A DNA stretch of 64,000 nt from Austropuccinia psidii (Eukaryota; Basidiomycota; Pucciniomycetes; Pucciniales; Sphaerophragmiaceae): the NCBI GenBank assembly GCA_023105745.1, contig JALGQZ010000003.1, positions 40,253,185-40,317,184 of the forward strand, in the 5' to 3' direction. Below, piece after piece: positions 1 to 11,220 of this stretch (position 1 is its first letter; every line of letters starts with the position of its first letter). The position numbers were made by a program, and so were the translations under genes. The notes beneath the pieces were generated by a model, which worked only from the letters and a program-made list of their open reading frames with translations, did no database searches and had not been told where the DNA came from.

Positions 1-756
1 GGGGTACTTGGTATTGCTTGACTTAGAAATATTCTGGAGGCAGGTTGCGAGGGTAGAGAACTGGGTTGTTGGCCAATAGAGTTAGGTACCACCTCAACTT
101 CTTCAAAATCTAGCTTGTCACTAACTTCAGTATTGAGAGTGGTGGGTGAATTGATGATTATTCTCAATATCTTCACCATAACTTGACTATTGATCCTTGA
201 AGTGGGGACCTCTGAACTGTATTCAATTGGACTACCACCAGTGGGAATGGGCCCTCAAACATTGGTCCACCTTGCCACATTCCTCTGCCTGGATGCAGTC
301 ACTAATTCAAAATATCAGTATCCTAATCAATCAATAAAGTCCACCATAATTATAGTTAAAATACCCTGAAGTACCATCAGGATTAGGATCCTCAGGAACT
401 GGGAATTCTTTCCCAAAAGGACCATCCTTTTTCCTCCAAAGATACCACCTGACATTGGAAAGTGGAGCTCCTGAAAATTGACAAGGTTTCTTCTCAACAA
501 AAAAGTGATGGAACTTCAAAGACAAGGGGTTATAATTTTGTAAACACTGTTTCCCCTTCTTCAAGCATTTTGTACAGGCAGGATCAAGAGCTTCAACTTC
601 TCTGTACCCATCATAAATTTGGTATTGATCAAAATGACCTGAGGAAGCCATTGACCAAGGGGAACCCAGCCAACTGAATATAATGGAACCACAAAGGGCA
701 GACAGAAGTGGGACAGAAGGGAAGGATTCAGTGAGTTAAGTCAGCTTGGAACTCAT
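1..756 (-). pseudogene. Decayed antisense Zn(II)2Cys6-like gene of a C-type retrotransposon (exon 2 runs off the window)
   Basis: Broken copy of the gene at 11501-23372. Exon 1 is 756-354: it starts at an ATG (756-754), has an in-frame TAA at 738-736, and reopens at the internal ATG at 651. Counting from that ATG, the cluster keeps Cys26, Cys29, Cys36 and Cys57 at C-x2-C-x6-C-x10-x-x2-x-x6-C spacing, but cysteines 4 and 5 are Phe47 and Phe50. Exon 1 ends with the family motif DGTSGYFN. The expected GT donor at 353 now reads AT, while the AG acceptor at 303-302 survives. Exon 2 (301-1) opens with LTASRQRNVARWTNV and then has a TGA at 257-255. It lies upstream of, and antisense to, the LTR at 1612-2347, the same layout as in element C. 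Non-functional as read. Confidence 0.85.
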
Positions 757-1611
757 TTCTGGAGTTATGGAAGCAAAAGGGTCAAGGCATCAGATATGCA
801 TATCCAATTTCTGGGGGCATACTGAATTAGGGCCCTCCTCAAGGTCCTCAGTTCAATTGTGGGCTCAATCAGAAAGGGTGAACCTCCCTTTCAATCCTTG
901 GAAGGCCCCCCTTTTTTATGGACCTGGACTGGTCTCCGAAGTCAAGGCCATATGGACCAACTTGGCCTCCTGGTATCCCCCTAAAAATTGGGCCCAGGGG
1001 GACTTCAATTGCCCCCATGTACTGCAGTGCACGGGCCATGGGCCAGAAAAATCAAAAAATTGCCAAGATTCCAAATTTTGAGAAAAGGTGCCACGATAGG
1101 GAAAGGACCAAAATGAATCAGGATGCCCCCAAATGACCGCAGAAGGCCATTTGGGGCCCAAAAATTCAAGAATTATGGGGAAAAGACCCCTTCTTAATAT
1201 GAATATGGAGGAAATTGGTGCAAGAAAATACCTTAAACAGTTATTTCCGATTCTTGGGGGTGGCTGGGTATTCACATAGCCATCCTTCACCATATTTCAA
1301 GCTGGAGGTGATGGTGGCCTCTGTTTTGGGATTCAGACCATGGCCACCAAACCTCCTTGATTAAAGCAGAAAAACTTCAAAGAGGAAATAAATTAAGAAA
1401 GAAGAATCACCCACTTAATGAATAAAATTTGTTTGAATGGAAGGAAGAAGAAATAAGGAGGATGGAAAGGAAGGATTTTCAGGATAATGATCAAGAGGAA
1501 AAGAAAATTAAAATGAAAGATTTTTGAAATTGCATGGGGAATTGGGGAAGACACTTGAGAGTGGAAGGTCATTATGGTGCTCAGGGGCCCACCCGTTTCA
1601 AGAGGGGATAC
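757..1611. other. Internal spacer of the old C-like element between antisense gene and 3' LTR
   Basis: This corresponds to 10418-11500 of element C: the stretch between the antisense gene's 5' end and the 3' LTR. It is relatively GC-rich, with many GGCC and CCCC runs at about 880-1200, but lacks the TGCGCA array seen in C. The end (about 1574-1611) matches C closely: a TTATGGTGCTCAG block followed by a purine tract, AAGAGGGGATA, that would be the polypurine tract for plus-strand priming. ORFs here look like chance openings. Confidence 0.65.
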
Positions 1612-2347
1612 TTTAACAGCCACCATCTGGGGTAAGGGTTTCCACCTTAAACCCACTCAAACTCATGAAACCCCCAGTATGTATATCAAAAATCAGTTTC
1701 AGAAAACCTTCTTTCTGAAACATGAATACAGCCTGCCAATACTTGTACAGGTTGGATATGCCAAATACAGTTTAGATTCACAATAATTAAGCTTTATGAT
1801 CACCCAACTCCACCACACCAATTATACAGACCTTGTACATATATACAGGGACTGTATTACCCAAATCAATTTAAATCAAGATTTGTCTCAAGAAATTCAC
1901 TGTTTGGATCAGGGCAGATGGATTCTCACTTATACCAGCCCCTCTTCCTCCCTCTGGGGACTTTTTCCCCAGTTAATTGATATAGTTGACTTATTATTCA
2001 ATGAATATTCTTACTCTTATTTTTGTGTATTATATTTATTGGTATTCAGTTAATCTTTGCATATTTCCTCACCTGTTCAGTAGAGTTGTGGTGGCCATAT
2101 CCTTATTACACCTGCTCTTTCTTTCTGACAGGTTGAAACAGTGGACTTAGACTTGTTTGTTGTTGGCTCTTTTATTCTTATTCTTATGATATTTGTTGCT
2201 TCTTTTCTTTTATTCATTCCATTAGCAATATTGTCTTATTTACTCTCTTAAGTGTACTTCCTCTTATTCCAATCCTTGAGCCCTCCATAAGTGAGTTCCA
2301 GTTTACTGAGTGCTAGGCCCTCTTCACTTCAAAGAGCCCCTGTGAAA
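1612..2347 (+). mobile_element. Degenerate 3' LTR of a C-like Ty3/Gypsy element
   Basis: About 736 bp, homologous to the 762/763-bp LTR of element C but in the opposite orientation. Shared landmarks include the start (TTTAACAGCC for C's TGTCACAGCC), a U3 rich in CTGTATT/AATACAG words (1720-1860), the ACCAGCCCCTCTTC block before CCCCAGTTAATT (about 1934-1980), and the end block GAGCCCTCCATAAGT through AGAGCCCCTGTGAAA, where C ends TGTGACA. It is diverged, and no target duplication can be tested because the left end lies outside the window. Confidence 0.75.
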
Positions 2348-5225
2348 GAAGGATTTTTGTAGGCTCAAATATTGATTAATGTAAGTAATTCCTTTTACGA
2401 AATTGAAGTTTAATTATATGATTATTTCCTTTTCTCATACTTATTTTTTCCAAGAGAATTATGTATTTTATTGAAATTATTGAAATTTATTTTTCCATTT
2501 CTTTTTATTTACATTTTTTAGTAAAAATAGCATGGTCATCATAGTGATCTTTTTCAATTAGTAATTTTCTTGTTTAATTTACAAATTAGCCTATCCAAGC
2601 TGTAATTTTTCTGGGAAAACATAGTTGCACTTTTATATTTCCATTGGGAGCTAATGGAAAACAGCAATGATGAAAAATGTTAAGAGAACAAATTTATCAT
2701 TAGATAAATGTGGTTCAATTTATAAATATTTAGAGATTCAATCAGTTCCTCAAAATAATAATCAATAATTCTTTTCTTGGGTTTGAGAGTTACATATATA
2801 ACTTAAAACCTCCCCCTCAAATAAATACATCTTAATAAAGCATTAATGATTGATTATAAGTTGAGAAAACGTACATGAATGATATTTCGACCAATTAAAC
2901 AAGATAAGACTAGTGGTACAGCCTACAATTTTCAAACAGCTCATTTAATTTCTTAATTCAATATATTTTGTTAATGATATGTACTTCTTAAGCCTTAAAT
3001 ATCTAAAATTTCATGATATAAAGATCCACACTCCAGATATTTGCAGTTTATGATACCCTTCAGCTTTGGATTATAGCCAAACCACATTGGTAATATATTT
3101 CTATTTTCTCACAAAGCCAAAAATACATATTTAAAATTATCCTTTCAAATCTTCACATAATTCAATTGAATCAATGAGCTCCAGAAAAGCATATTCTAAA
3201 TTTATTCATCCCCAAAGAAGGAGTTCAAAAGAAGTTTCTGATTTTGAATTTCCCTTTCATTTTTTAATTGCTTCCTTCAAGCTTAAAAATTTATTCAGAT
3301 TCTTAGGAATACATCTATATAAACATTGAAATTAATTTATGAATCATAATATGGTAGCATCTTTTTATGTTGAATTTTTTCATAAAGTATGAGTTCAGCC
3401 TATATATTCAATACTTAAGCATTTTCAAAATGAACATTATTTACTTCCTTAATTCAGAAATTGATTCTATAATTATTTCCAAAAATGAAATGATAGAAGC
3501 TGAAAATGTGAAGTTGAAATTTGTACAATTGTTTTAAATTAAATTAAGTTCTCATATAGGCAAAAGGACCATTTACTCTTTAAAGAAATCTTGTTTTTCA
3601 AGGATTATTTTACCAAATGGCAAAAAAATGCAAACAAAATTCATGGGCATCTTTTGGCCTTATTCTTTTGGTTCCTTGATTGAGACAAGAAAGGGTGGAA
3701 ATGATTTTATTCAATTTTTAAGCCTGTTTTGAATTATTAATCCCAGTTTGAATTATTATTAAGATCTCATAGCTCTACTATCTAGCTTCAGAAATTGAAA
3801 TAATGTTTATGTAAAGAATTTCCTTTAAATTCAAGCTTTGTCAAATGTCAAGAGAGTAACATTATCATAAATTTCTCTATATAAGAGTTTGTAATATTAA
3901 AAAAATTCTTTTTGTTGGTTAAAATCCTTGGTATTAGATATTGAGATATTCAATTCAAAGATTATCAAAGTCATATTTGGAATTCTCTTTAAATTTTTGA
4001 ATTAACTGCTAAGTGAAGCCACCTTGTGTTCATTTCTCAAAATATTGATGCCTCAAGAAGTCATAATATTAAAAAAGAACTCCCAAAAAACTTTCTGTGT
4101 TCTTTTTTACTTCATTTGGGACTTAAAATGAAGTTTATTTGCACCTTCAATCAGATTTGGCTCAAAGCTTTGTCCGACCTGCTTTCACTGGCTGGGTTGT
4201 AGTCAAGTTGGACAAAAATTAGATATTACATTACTCAATATTTCATGATTCTTATACATTCCTGAATTATAAAACAGCAAAGGGTATGTCTGTGCTGATT
4301 AATTCAAAGACCTTTCCCATAAAATGAATTGGATAATACCAAACAAAGACCCTCTATAACTCTGCTGATCATTTTGGAACATGAAATTTATTTGACATAT
4401 GAGCTTTGTTCAATCTCCTTGATGAAGTTATGATACAACCATGAAATGTAAAGTAAATTTTGACTTAAATTTATTCTGATCCCCTGGTATTTTTGACATA
4501 AAAGTGCATGGTTTTGACAGATATAGAAATTCCTAAATAAACCAACTTCCTTATTCCTCTAAGCCATCTTCAAAAAGTTTATTATTTATTTCATATTAAT
4601 TCACTTTGTCCTTACCTTTTTATGTATCAATTTCTTTGTGAAATTATTTTAACATGTAGCCAATATTTGTTTTTCAATATTATCCAGCTTTTTTAATTTT
4701 TTCATGTGTTTTAAGTAATTTACTTAGTTCATTCAGCTTGTAAGTTTGTTGATTTCTTTTACTTTTTAAATTTTTGGATTGTGCAGATTTTTTTACTTTA
4801 TTCTTTTTTCTGTAATTTTTGTTTTGTTGATTTTTTTTAATTTCTGGTAAATTTCATTAATTTTTAGTTATTTTGGGTAATTCTTTAGATCTTTAGTTTT
4901 TTATTTTCATTCATTTTTATGGTTTGTTATTTTAAAAGTTTCAATTTTAGATTTTTCTACTTTCTTTCTTATAATTCTTATTCCATATTTATATTTATTT
5001 TTGAATCTGGTTTCTTTATTTATTTATTTTCTTAGGTTTTATTTTCAATCTTCCAATTTTGCTTTTGTTGGACTTATGACTTCCTTCCAATTCTTATGCT
5101 TTTTGAATTTTGTGTTTGATTTTTCTTTTATTTGTTTGATTATGAATTATTTTTGTAATTGGTAATTTTGAGTTCTTTTTTAATCTTCTTTGATTTTTTA
5201 TTTTTATTTTTGTTTTTCTATTTTT
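2348..5225. other. AT-rich stretch without recognisable genes
   Basis: No ORF with family features. The last 600 bases (about 4620-5225) are strongly T-rich. A few words (near 4510-4550 and 2990-3090) faintly resemble A/B-type integrase or LTR sequence, but not well enough to annotate. Probably very old retrotransposon debris. Confidence 0.5.
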
Positions 5226-5368
5226 TTTTGTGGGAGGAAATACTCTAAATCAGTGCAGGAACACTGATTTTGAGTTCCATTTGGTTATTTGTTTTCAATA
5301 GCGCTATAAGGAACAAATAATCAACCATAAATCCAACTCATTGTTTCCACACTGATATGGAGCATTTG
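5226..5368. repeat. Left and central part of an imperfect palindrome split by element B
   Basis: The sequence folds back on itself around AGCGCT (about 5299-5304). Left-arm words ATCAGTG..GGAACA..TGA, TTGAGTT and GGTTATTTGTT recur inverted as AACAAATAATCAACC, CCAACTCA and TTTCCACACTGAT. The outer arm, (T)9GTGGGAGGAAATACTC, is matched inverted by GAGCATTTGCACCCAC(A)9, half of which now lies beyond element B at 40128-40145. About 24 of 27 positions agree. A fold-back repeat or MITE is likely; the family is unknown. Confidence 0.6.
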
Positions 5369-6398
5369 TGTGAGCCTGTGAGGTATGTATAACATATGCA
5401 TAAGGCCACAAATGACTTTTTATACAGTTTTCAATTGAATTTAAAATAAAAAATAATAAAAAATAAGTATAACTTTTTTTTTGATAAGCAAAGTTATAAA
5501 TATTATGTCATTTTTGGATTCTACACCAAAAATGACCTAGGGTACATCCAAAGGGTATTATACCCAAAAGGGCTTATTTCTTATGTCATTCGAAGATTTA
5601 AGAATATCACAGTATTAATGTAGCTTTTTAACTTTTTTTTAAAAATTGTTAAATTCAAGCTTAAATAAGCTTAAATTTCAAGTTGCATAAGGTTTATGCA
5701 AACTTACCAAAATTTTAGTTAAATTTGAGGTGTTGTGTATATTTACTGATTTGGCTGAGGATTTTCCATACAGAATGTAAAGCCTGCGTGAGCTCAATTT
5801 AAAAGGGTTTAAGGCCATAGTATGGCTTTAAATAAATAAAAAGGCAAAATTCACACAAAAAGGTGGGACAAAGGGAAAAGACCAAACAGAGCTGGGGTAC
5901 CCAGCTTTTTGGATCTGAAAGGATTCAATTAAGGTTGTCCACCTGTATTTGAGGATTTTAAACGTTATTTAAACTGTAAGATTAGACTTTGATCCAACCT
6001 TTAGGTGTAAGCTGGTTTTAACCCAATTTGGACAGGAATTTCAAGCTTCCAGAGGGTAAATCCCAATATGCAGGCTTTATATTAAAGTTTTGGGACCTGT
6101 AAAAGCTTAAACAAGCTTAAAACTTTAAGGTTACAAGAATCAAAACCTTATCAAAAGTTAAGGTTTGGTGTGTATTGCTATTTTACATGGGAAAATAGTA
6201 ATAACTTCAAAAATAATGGATTTGCTTGAACGTTTCACACATATTACAATTTAATATTATCTGTACATAAATTACATTTGAAGTATCTTTTAAAAATATA
6301 ATTCCTTGGTAATTAGCCTGGAAATTTACTTTTTTAATTATTCTTGAAGAAAATTAATATTTCTTTAAAAATTAATTAGAAATCGATTTTAAGAGATT

Positions 6399-7838
6399 TG
6401 TCAGGTTGAGTCTATATTGAAGTGGTAATAAAAGGATTTACAACTAGAATTATGACTGTGACAAGTAAAAAAATTGATTTAAAATAAGGGTTTTGGAAGT
6501 TTAAGATGTTTTATAAGATATTTGAGGGGTTCTAGTATTGGATTATAGTGGTGGTGAGCGCTAATGAGAACCCAGGGTGCAATCTTACCAGTTGGGTTAC
6601 TATAATAAGAGTTACAATAATTAAAATATATAATTATACCTGTTTATTACCCAAGAGTAAAACTGTTTTGGACAGTTTACTACGTAGGGTATTCAAGAGC
6701 AGGATGAGGAAACAATTCTGGCTGTGAAAAGCCTCCTTTTTATCCTGAAATGGGGTGGAAAGGGTGCTAGGCCTTTCCACGTAGAGGAAGTGAAGATTTT
6801 TTCACTTTCTAGTACTGGCTTGTGGTTTGCAAACAGCCTGTATAACTTGTATTGGGCTCAGATGTGGTTTTGAAACCACATCTGGGCGGTTTTTACCAAT
6901 ACAGGGTGAAAATTTTCATCTGGGGACCTCACAGCCTGATTCTGACGTGTATGACGCATAGAATGCTGTACAGAAACTGTATGGGACCCCAGTATTGACT
7001 GACATATGAGGTATTGAAGTAAAAACATGCTTCTTTGTCTATTTGACACCTCATATTCATGATTATGGGATATTATCCCATGGTGAGGCTGTATATGACA
7101 GCAGGTGGGATTTTGACCTTAAACCAGCCATAACTCTGTCAGTTTTTGAGATATCATGCTCAAAGTGGGTTCATTGGATAGCCCTGTATGAGCTATACAC
7201 AATGGTACCCAATTTGGTATGGCTATCATTAAATATGGCAAAGTGATCCCATGTGCAAGGGCTTTGTACATAGGCGTGGTTTGGGCAAAAAGCTGTATTG
7301 AGCTTGTTTGCCTCATAACTTCTGTTATAAATGAGATATGAAGAAGTGGGTGGCACCATCTGATAGCCCTGATTGTGCTCTTTCCAAAGATACCCCACTT
7401 CAGGTATCCCACACTAAAACTGTAGAAGCTAGATGAGAGGTGAATGTTTTGTTCACCCTTATTTGGCCTGAATTTGACCATAACTCCAGTAATATTGGTG
7501 CTAGCTCAGTTTGGCTGGTACCATTGGGTAGCCCTGGCTTAGAGCTTCATTTTGAATACCCATTTGATGGGGTTAAGCCTCTCCTTCTAGATTTTAGATG
7601 AGAGGTGAAAATTAAGGTTTATGCTCAGCAATAACTTTGAGCAGGAATAACTTTGTTATTTCTTGTCCTATGGTGATGGGACTTATATTTTCAGAAAGAG
7701 GTGAGTTTCCTCTATCTTTTGATACCTTTTGAGCTAATTTGGCTCAGATCCATGTTTTGGTGGTATCTTGGCTATACCATTGGTTTATGTTATTTTGGCT
7801 GTCATGCTTGTGTTCTGGTTTTGAGTCACAGGCTGACA
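6399..7838 (+). mobile_element. Solo LTR inserted in B's 5' LTR
   Basis: A 1440-bp block starting TGTCAGG and ending GGCTGACA, flanked by perfect AGATT duplications (6394-6398 and 7839-7843). A diverged copy (about 1414 bp) lies in B's other LTR at a different place and in the opposite orientation. TG..CA ends, 5-bp duplications and lack of ORFs indicate a solo LTR left by LTR-LTR recombination. True sense is unknown; + here is only relative to the other copy. It contains a 12-bp-arm hairpin (CAGATGTGGTTT, TG, then its inverse) at about 6859-6885, kept in both copies. Confidence 0.85.
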
Positions 7839-8101
7839 AGATTTCTGCTTGAAGCTCTATTTTTAAGTTGTTCATGTGATTAACTTTAGTATAAATAAAT
7901 TTATTTTATATAAAAACTTGAAATAATTAACTTAAATGAGGATCAAAGCTACTTGGAGTTAAGAAAAACACTGGTAACCTTAAATTGGAATTAAAAATAA
8001 GTTACGTTAAGTTAGGAACCTTACTTTTAAGAATAGTTTTTCAGTTTTTACCTGAGCACACCCTCTACATCCATTATGAATCATGAGAGCTGCTCTGTAG
8101 A

Positions 8102-8176
8102 CATAAAAAGAGTTTTTTCATCACTGTTTTTGTCCCTCATCACTTATCAATCCAATCATATTAGACATTGAAACAG
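8102..8176 (+). promoter_or_regulatory. Putative TATA box and leader exon in B's 5' LTR
   Basis: CATAAAAAGAG at 8102-8112 aligns with TATAAATAG of element A's LTR, followed by a pyrimidine-rich stretch and a short exon ending ACAG before GTAAAG (donor at 8177). The order TATA box, about 30 nt, CT-rich start, 40-nt exon and GT donor is the same in A (13238-13310), which supports a real U3/R boundary and a leader intron. In B's 3' LTR the donor is mutated to GCAAAG. Confidence 0.55.
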
Positions 8177-8928
8177 GTAAAGTTTTATTATATAAAAAAT
8201 CTTATTATGAAAGTATTTCTTAATTATTTTATTCTTTGCAAATATGAAATTAAATTATTGAAAGGATAGAAATTATATTACTGTTGTAATAACCTATAAT
8301 ATATTTTATTTTATAAAATTATTGTCTTTAAAATATATTTTTAAATCAACAAATTCCTTTCAAAAACTGTTTAATCATAATTTTCATTATCAAAAGTTGT
8401 TTTATCTTCAATAATATTAATTTTTGGCGTGTTTTTAACTTATAATTATCATTTTGTATAATAACTGTTGTTATTTGACTTGTTGTATCAAGTAAATATT
8501 ATAAGTAAGTTTTCTCTAAAATTATATATTTTTTTATCTATTATTAGTTTTTTATATAGAAATTCTCTATAAGAATTCTTTCTGCACAGTGTGTGTTATA
8601 ATGCTTTTCTAAATGATATGTATATATATTATTGATAAGTGGTTAAATATTTATATTTTCCACATCTAATTGTCTCATTAAGAGCTTTACACTTCTTATT
8701 GTTATAATTGCCAGTGACTATAACAATAATAGAAAAATTATCATATTTATTTATTATTATTTTTTCAAATAATAATTGAATTTCTTTTTCTATATAAAAT
8801 TCCTTTTCAATAATTCTATTTGAAGTTGTGGTTATAATATCTTATTATATTATATTTTTATACTGAGGACAGTCATACTAATCTTGATATTGTTACTATT
8901 ATAAAAAGTTTCATAGGCAAACCTTACA

Positions 8929-9474
8929 TTCAGGGGCTTGGCTGTCATTTTAACCAATTTTTGGGACATAAATTCTATTTAAGATCTTATTTTACTGTTT
9001 TTTGACGTAAAATTGGCATATTTACTTTAATATTGGCTTTTTTGGGACCTATCCAATATAAATAATCTTTATAATATTAATAAAGTTATTTTTTTATTAA
9101 GAATATTTTTTGAAACAATATACTATTGAGTAACTTGGGATAAATTTCCTTTGTCTAACCAGTGGCGTTTTCACATCACGGACTTGAAATTTATTCTTTG
9201 AGTTATTCTAGTATAAAATGAATAATAATACAGTTTTGATTAATAACTTAGTAAGGGCATAATTATTATTTCTTTAAAGAAAATATAAAATCAAATAAAA
9301 GATTTGAAAATTGAAAATCTTTACTAAAAACATTTTTTCTTTAATCTTAGACATTTGTCTTTATTTTTGACGTAATTGGCCATAAATTACATTAAAACAA
9401 CTTTATCCAATAAGTTGAGTTTATAAGTTATTTTTATTGTTTGATAAAATAACTTGTATTTGTTTTTTCTCTAG
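8929..9474 (+). other. B leader downstream of the 5' LTR (rest of the leader intron)
   Basis: Noncoding. TTCAGGGGCTTGGCTGTCAT follows the LTR and aligns with the candidate primer-binding site of A (TGGGGGCCTGGCCGTGAT), with the initial TGG mutated to CAG. The rest is AT-rich intron ending TTTTTTCTCTAG at 9474. Confidence 0.5.
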
Positions 9475-9591
9475 TGTCATCCATTGGAGATAGCTCTTCA
9501 GACTCTGAAGCCTCAGAGTCTAGTATTGAAATTCAAACTAGCCCAGCACCAAGGGGTTTAATTACCAAAGAAACCTTTAAACGTCCAGCAG
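9475..9591 (+). pseudogene. Small spliced leader exon of element B
   Basis: Open exon between a strong acceptor (TTTTCTCTAG) and donor (G|GTGAGT). It has the same entry and exit phase as the homologous exon 14498-14647 of element A. The open frame reads about 38 residues rich in Ser, Asp and Glu (for example SSDSEASESSIEI). It has no ATG, so it may be a 5'-UTR exon. The following intron (from 9592) ended at CACTAG, where element C inserted; the C target duplication still supplies the AG at 30696-30697. Confidence 0.6.
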
Positions 9592-9654
9592 GTGAGTTCA
9601 ATCTGTTTTTTAGTCTTAATTGCTCTATATTGACATGAACTGTCTCTCACTAGA
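9592..9654 (+). other. 5' part of a B intron, ending in the CTAGA target site of element C
   Basis: The intron begins GTGAGTTC. The last five bases, CTAGA (9650-9654), are repeated at 30694-30698 on the far side of element C. Confidence 0.7.
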
Positions 9655-10417
9655 TGTCACAGGGGCTCTTCTAAAATGAAGAGGGCCTGGCACTCAGTGA
9701 ACAGACTTACTTATGGAGGGCTCAAAAGGAAATACTCAAAAGATGAGAGTAATGGAGTAAGAGGATAAATTCCTAGTCATAAAATAATAAGTATAAAAGA
9801 TAAGAGAGACAAAGCAAAAGCAATAATAAAGAGCCAACCACAAATAATCCTGAGTCACTGTTTCAACCTGTTCAGAAAAGAGAAAAGGGATTAATAAGGA
9901 TATGGCCACCAGGACTCTACTGAACAGGTGAGGGAAGGCTAAGACTAACTTAGTAAATAATAAAATAATATTCCAAAAGTAAGAATAAAATAATATTAAA
10001 TAATAAATCAACTATTTTAATTAACTGGGGGAAAAACCCCCAGGTGGGTGAAGAGGGGCTGGTATATGTGAGAAATACCAGCCTTGGAGTTTGAGTGTTG
10101 AGATACTTGTCTGTATGCTGGAAGAAGTTGGATGTGGGATTGAATCCTGTATTGGTGAATCCAATACAGGTTATACAGTCAATACAGGTATTTGCGCCTG
10201 TATTGATTACAGGCCTGTATTTGGTGAATCCTGTATTTGGGTCTTGCCTGTATGACTGTATTGAGGTTTGAAAGCTGTATTTGGATCTTGCCTGTATGAA
10301 AACTGTATTTGGATAATCTTGAATGAAACCCCCTTGCTGATTGGGTTTTGAGGGGTATCAATGAAGTAATGATTGTGGAATGTGATTGGTAATGCCCCTG
10401 CCTCCTTGGCTGTGACA
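9655..10417 (-). repeat. 3' LTR of element C (763 bp)
   Basis: Nearly identical to 29932-30693. In element sense it begins TGTCACAGCC and ends CCCCTGTGACA. ORFs inside it on either strand recur in the other LTR only because the LTRs are copies; no protein is supported. Confidence 0.95.
10143..10316. repeat. CTGTATT/AATACAG word cluster in C's U3
   Basis: A dozen or so copies of CTGTATT or its inverse, often as CCTGTATTTGG, lie in 175 bp. The same cluster is in the other LTR (30421-30594), and a sparser one is in the old relative at 1720-1860. Its position in U3, upstream of the inferred start of transcription, makes promoter or enhancer binding sites plausible. Confidence 0.5.
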
Positions 10418-10430
10418 TTATCCCCCTCTT
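10418..10430 (-). other. Polypurine tract of element C
   Basis: In element sense, AAGAGGGGGATAA directly precedes the 3' LTR start TGTCACAG. This is the expected plus-strand DNA primer position, and a near match (AAGAGGGGATA) precedes the relic LTR at 1612. Confidence 0.75.
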
Positions 10431-10885
10431 GAAAGTGGTGAGCTCTGAGCACCATAAGTACAGTGAGTCTTGATGAGCTTGAAAATAATCCATACAGTTC
10501 TTTTTCCCCAACTCCTTAAATTTATTCATTAAAATTTCTTCTTCAACCAATACTCAACAAAAATCCTCATTTGATCACCTGTAGGTATTTTCCCCTTGAT
10601 CTTGAATTTGAATTCCCTCTTTCACTTCAAAATTCTTTCACTCCTCTTAAAATGTCTTCATTCTTGTCTTGAGTGTCTTCACCAAACTTTTCTTGAGTCC
10701 TCATGGCTTTTTGAAAAGTGGGTGATCTGGGTTTATGTCCCAAGAACACCAGATTTCATCATAATTTTCATCTTGAGGGTGTTGGCATAAAGTGGCCAAC
10801 ACTTGAGGTTTTGGACCATTTCAGAAGTCCTGGCCAAAATCCTTGATTTTGTGATTAGAGGGGATTTTGGCCAATTTGCACAAAA

Positions 10886-11220
10886 ATGCGCAAAATGCGC
10901 AAATGCGCATATATGCCAAAATGGCATATATTGGTGGAAAACTGAAAAAAATTGATAAATGCTGAAAAAATGGCCTTATAAGGTGTTTTGGCCATTTTGC
11001 GCATTTTTGCGCAAAATGCGCAAAGTGCGCAAATGCGCAGAATTTGCGCAAAAGTGCGCAAGTGCGCAAAATTTGCGCAAAGTGCGCAAATGCGCAATTA
11101 TGATGAAATTGGCCTAAAAGGCCTTTTGAAGCCTTTTGACAAGATAAAAGGGCCTTTTGCGCAAAAATGCGCAAAAGTGCGCAAATGCGCAAAATGCGCA
11201 AATTTGCGCAAAAGTGCGCA
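10886..11220. repeat. Array of 21 TGCGCA palindromes upstream of the antisense gene
   Basis: TGCGCA occurs 21 times in three clusters (3 at about 10886-10910, 5 plus 6 at about 10998-11096, and 7 at about 11157-11220), usually separated by 3 to 6 A/T-rich bases. It is the most CpG-dense stretch of an otherwise CpG-poor window. It lies between C's 3' LTR and the ATG at 11501, where the antisense gene's promoter should be. A binding-site array, a tandem-repeat expansion or both are possible. The long ORFs through it, rich in Cys-Ala-Lys or His-Phe-Ala, are products of the repeat and not genes. Confidence 0.8.

Larger units (their letters stand above)
5369..8928 (+). repeat. 5' LTR of element B (3560 bp, contains a solo LTR)
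   Basis: Runs from TGTGAG at 5369 to TTACA at 8928, paired with 36557-40127. Without the foreign 1440-bp insert it is about 2.1 kb, similar to the 2025-bp LTR of element A. A/B similarities include the first 50 bases (a CATACCC...AAGG.CACAAA block), a TATA-like box followed by a splice donor, and the end TCATAG.CAAACNTTACA. Confidence 0.92.

Noticed and set aside
746..1293. ORFs of 111, 125 and 72 codons
   Set aside because: No motif, overlapping on both strands, and in the spacer of a dead element. Openness reflects higher GC.
4290..4560. Possible integrase remnant (a TTTTGACAGATATAG word)
   Set aside because: Only one short word matches and the flanks do not align.
9736..10550. ORFs on the - strand, repeated near 30013-30722
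   Set aside because: Both sets are inside or astride C's LTRs and repeat only because the LTRs are copies. No coding signature.
10886..11220. CRISPR-like array
   Set aside because: Units are 6 bp with 3 to 6 bp gaps and the genome is eukaryotic; not a CRISPR.
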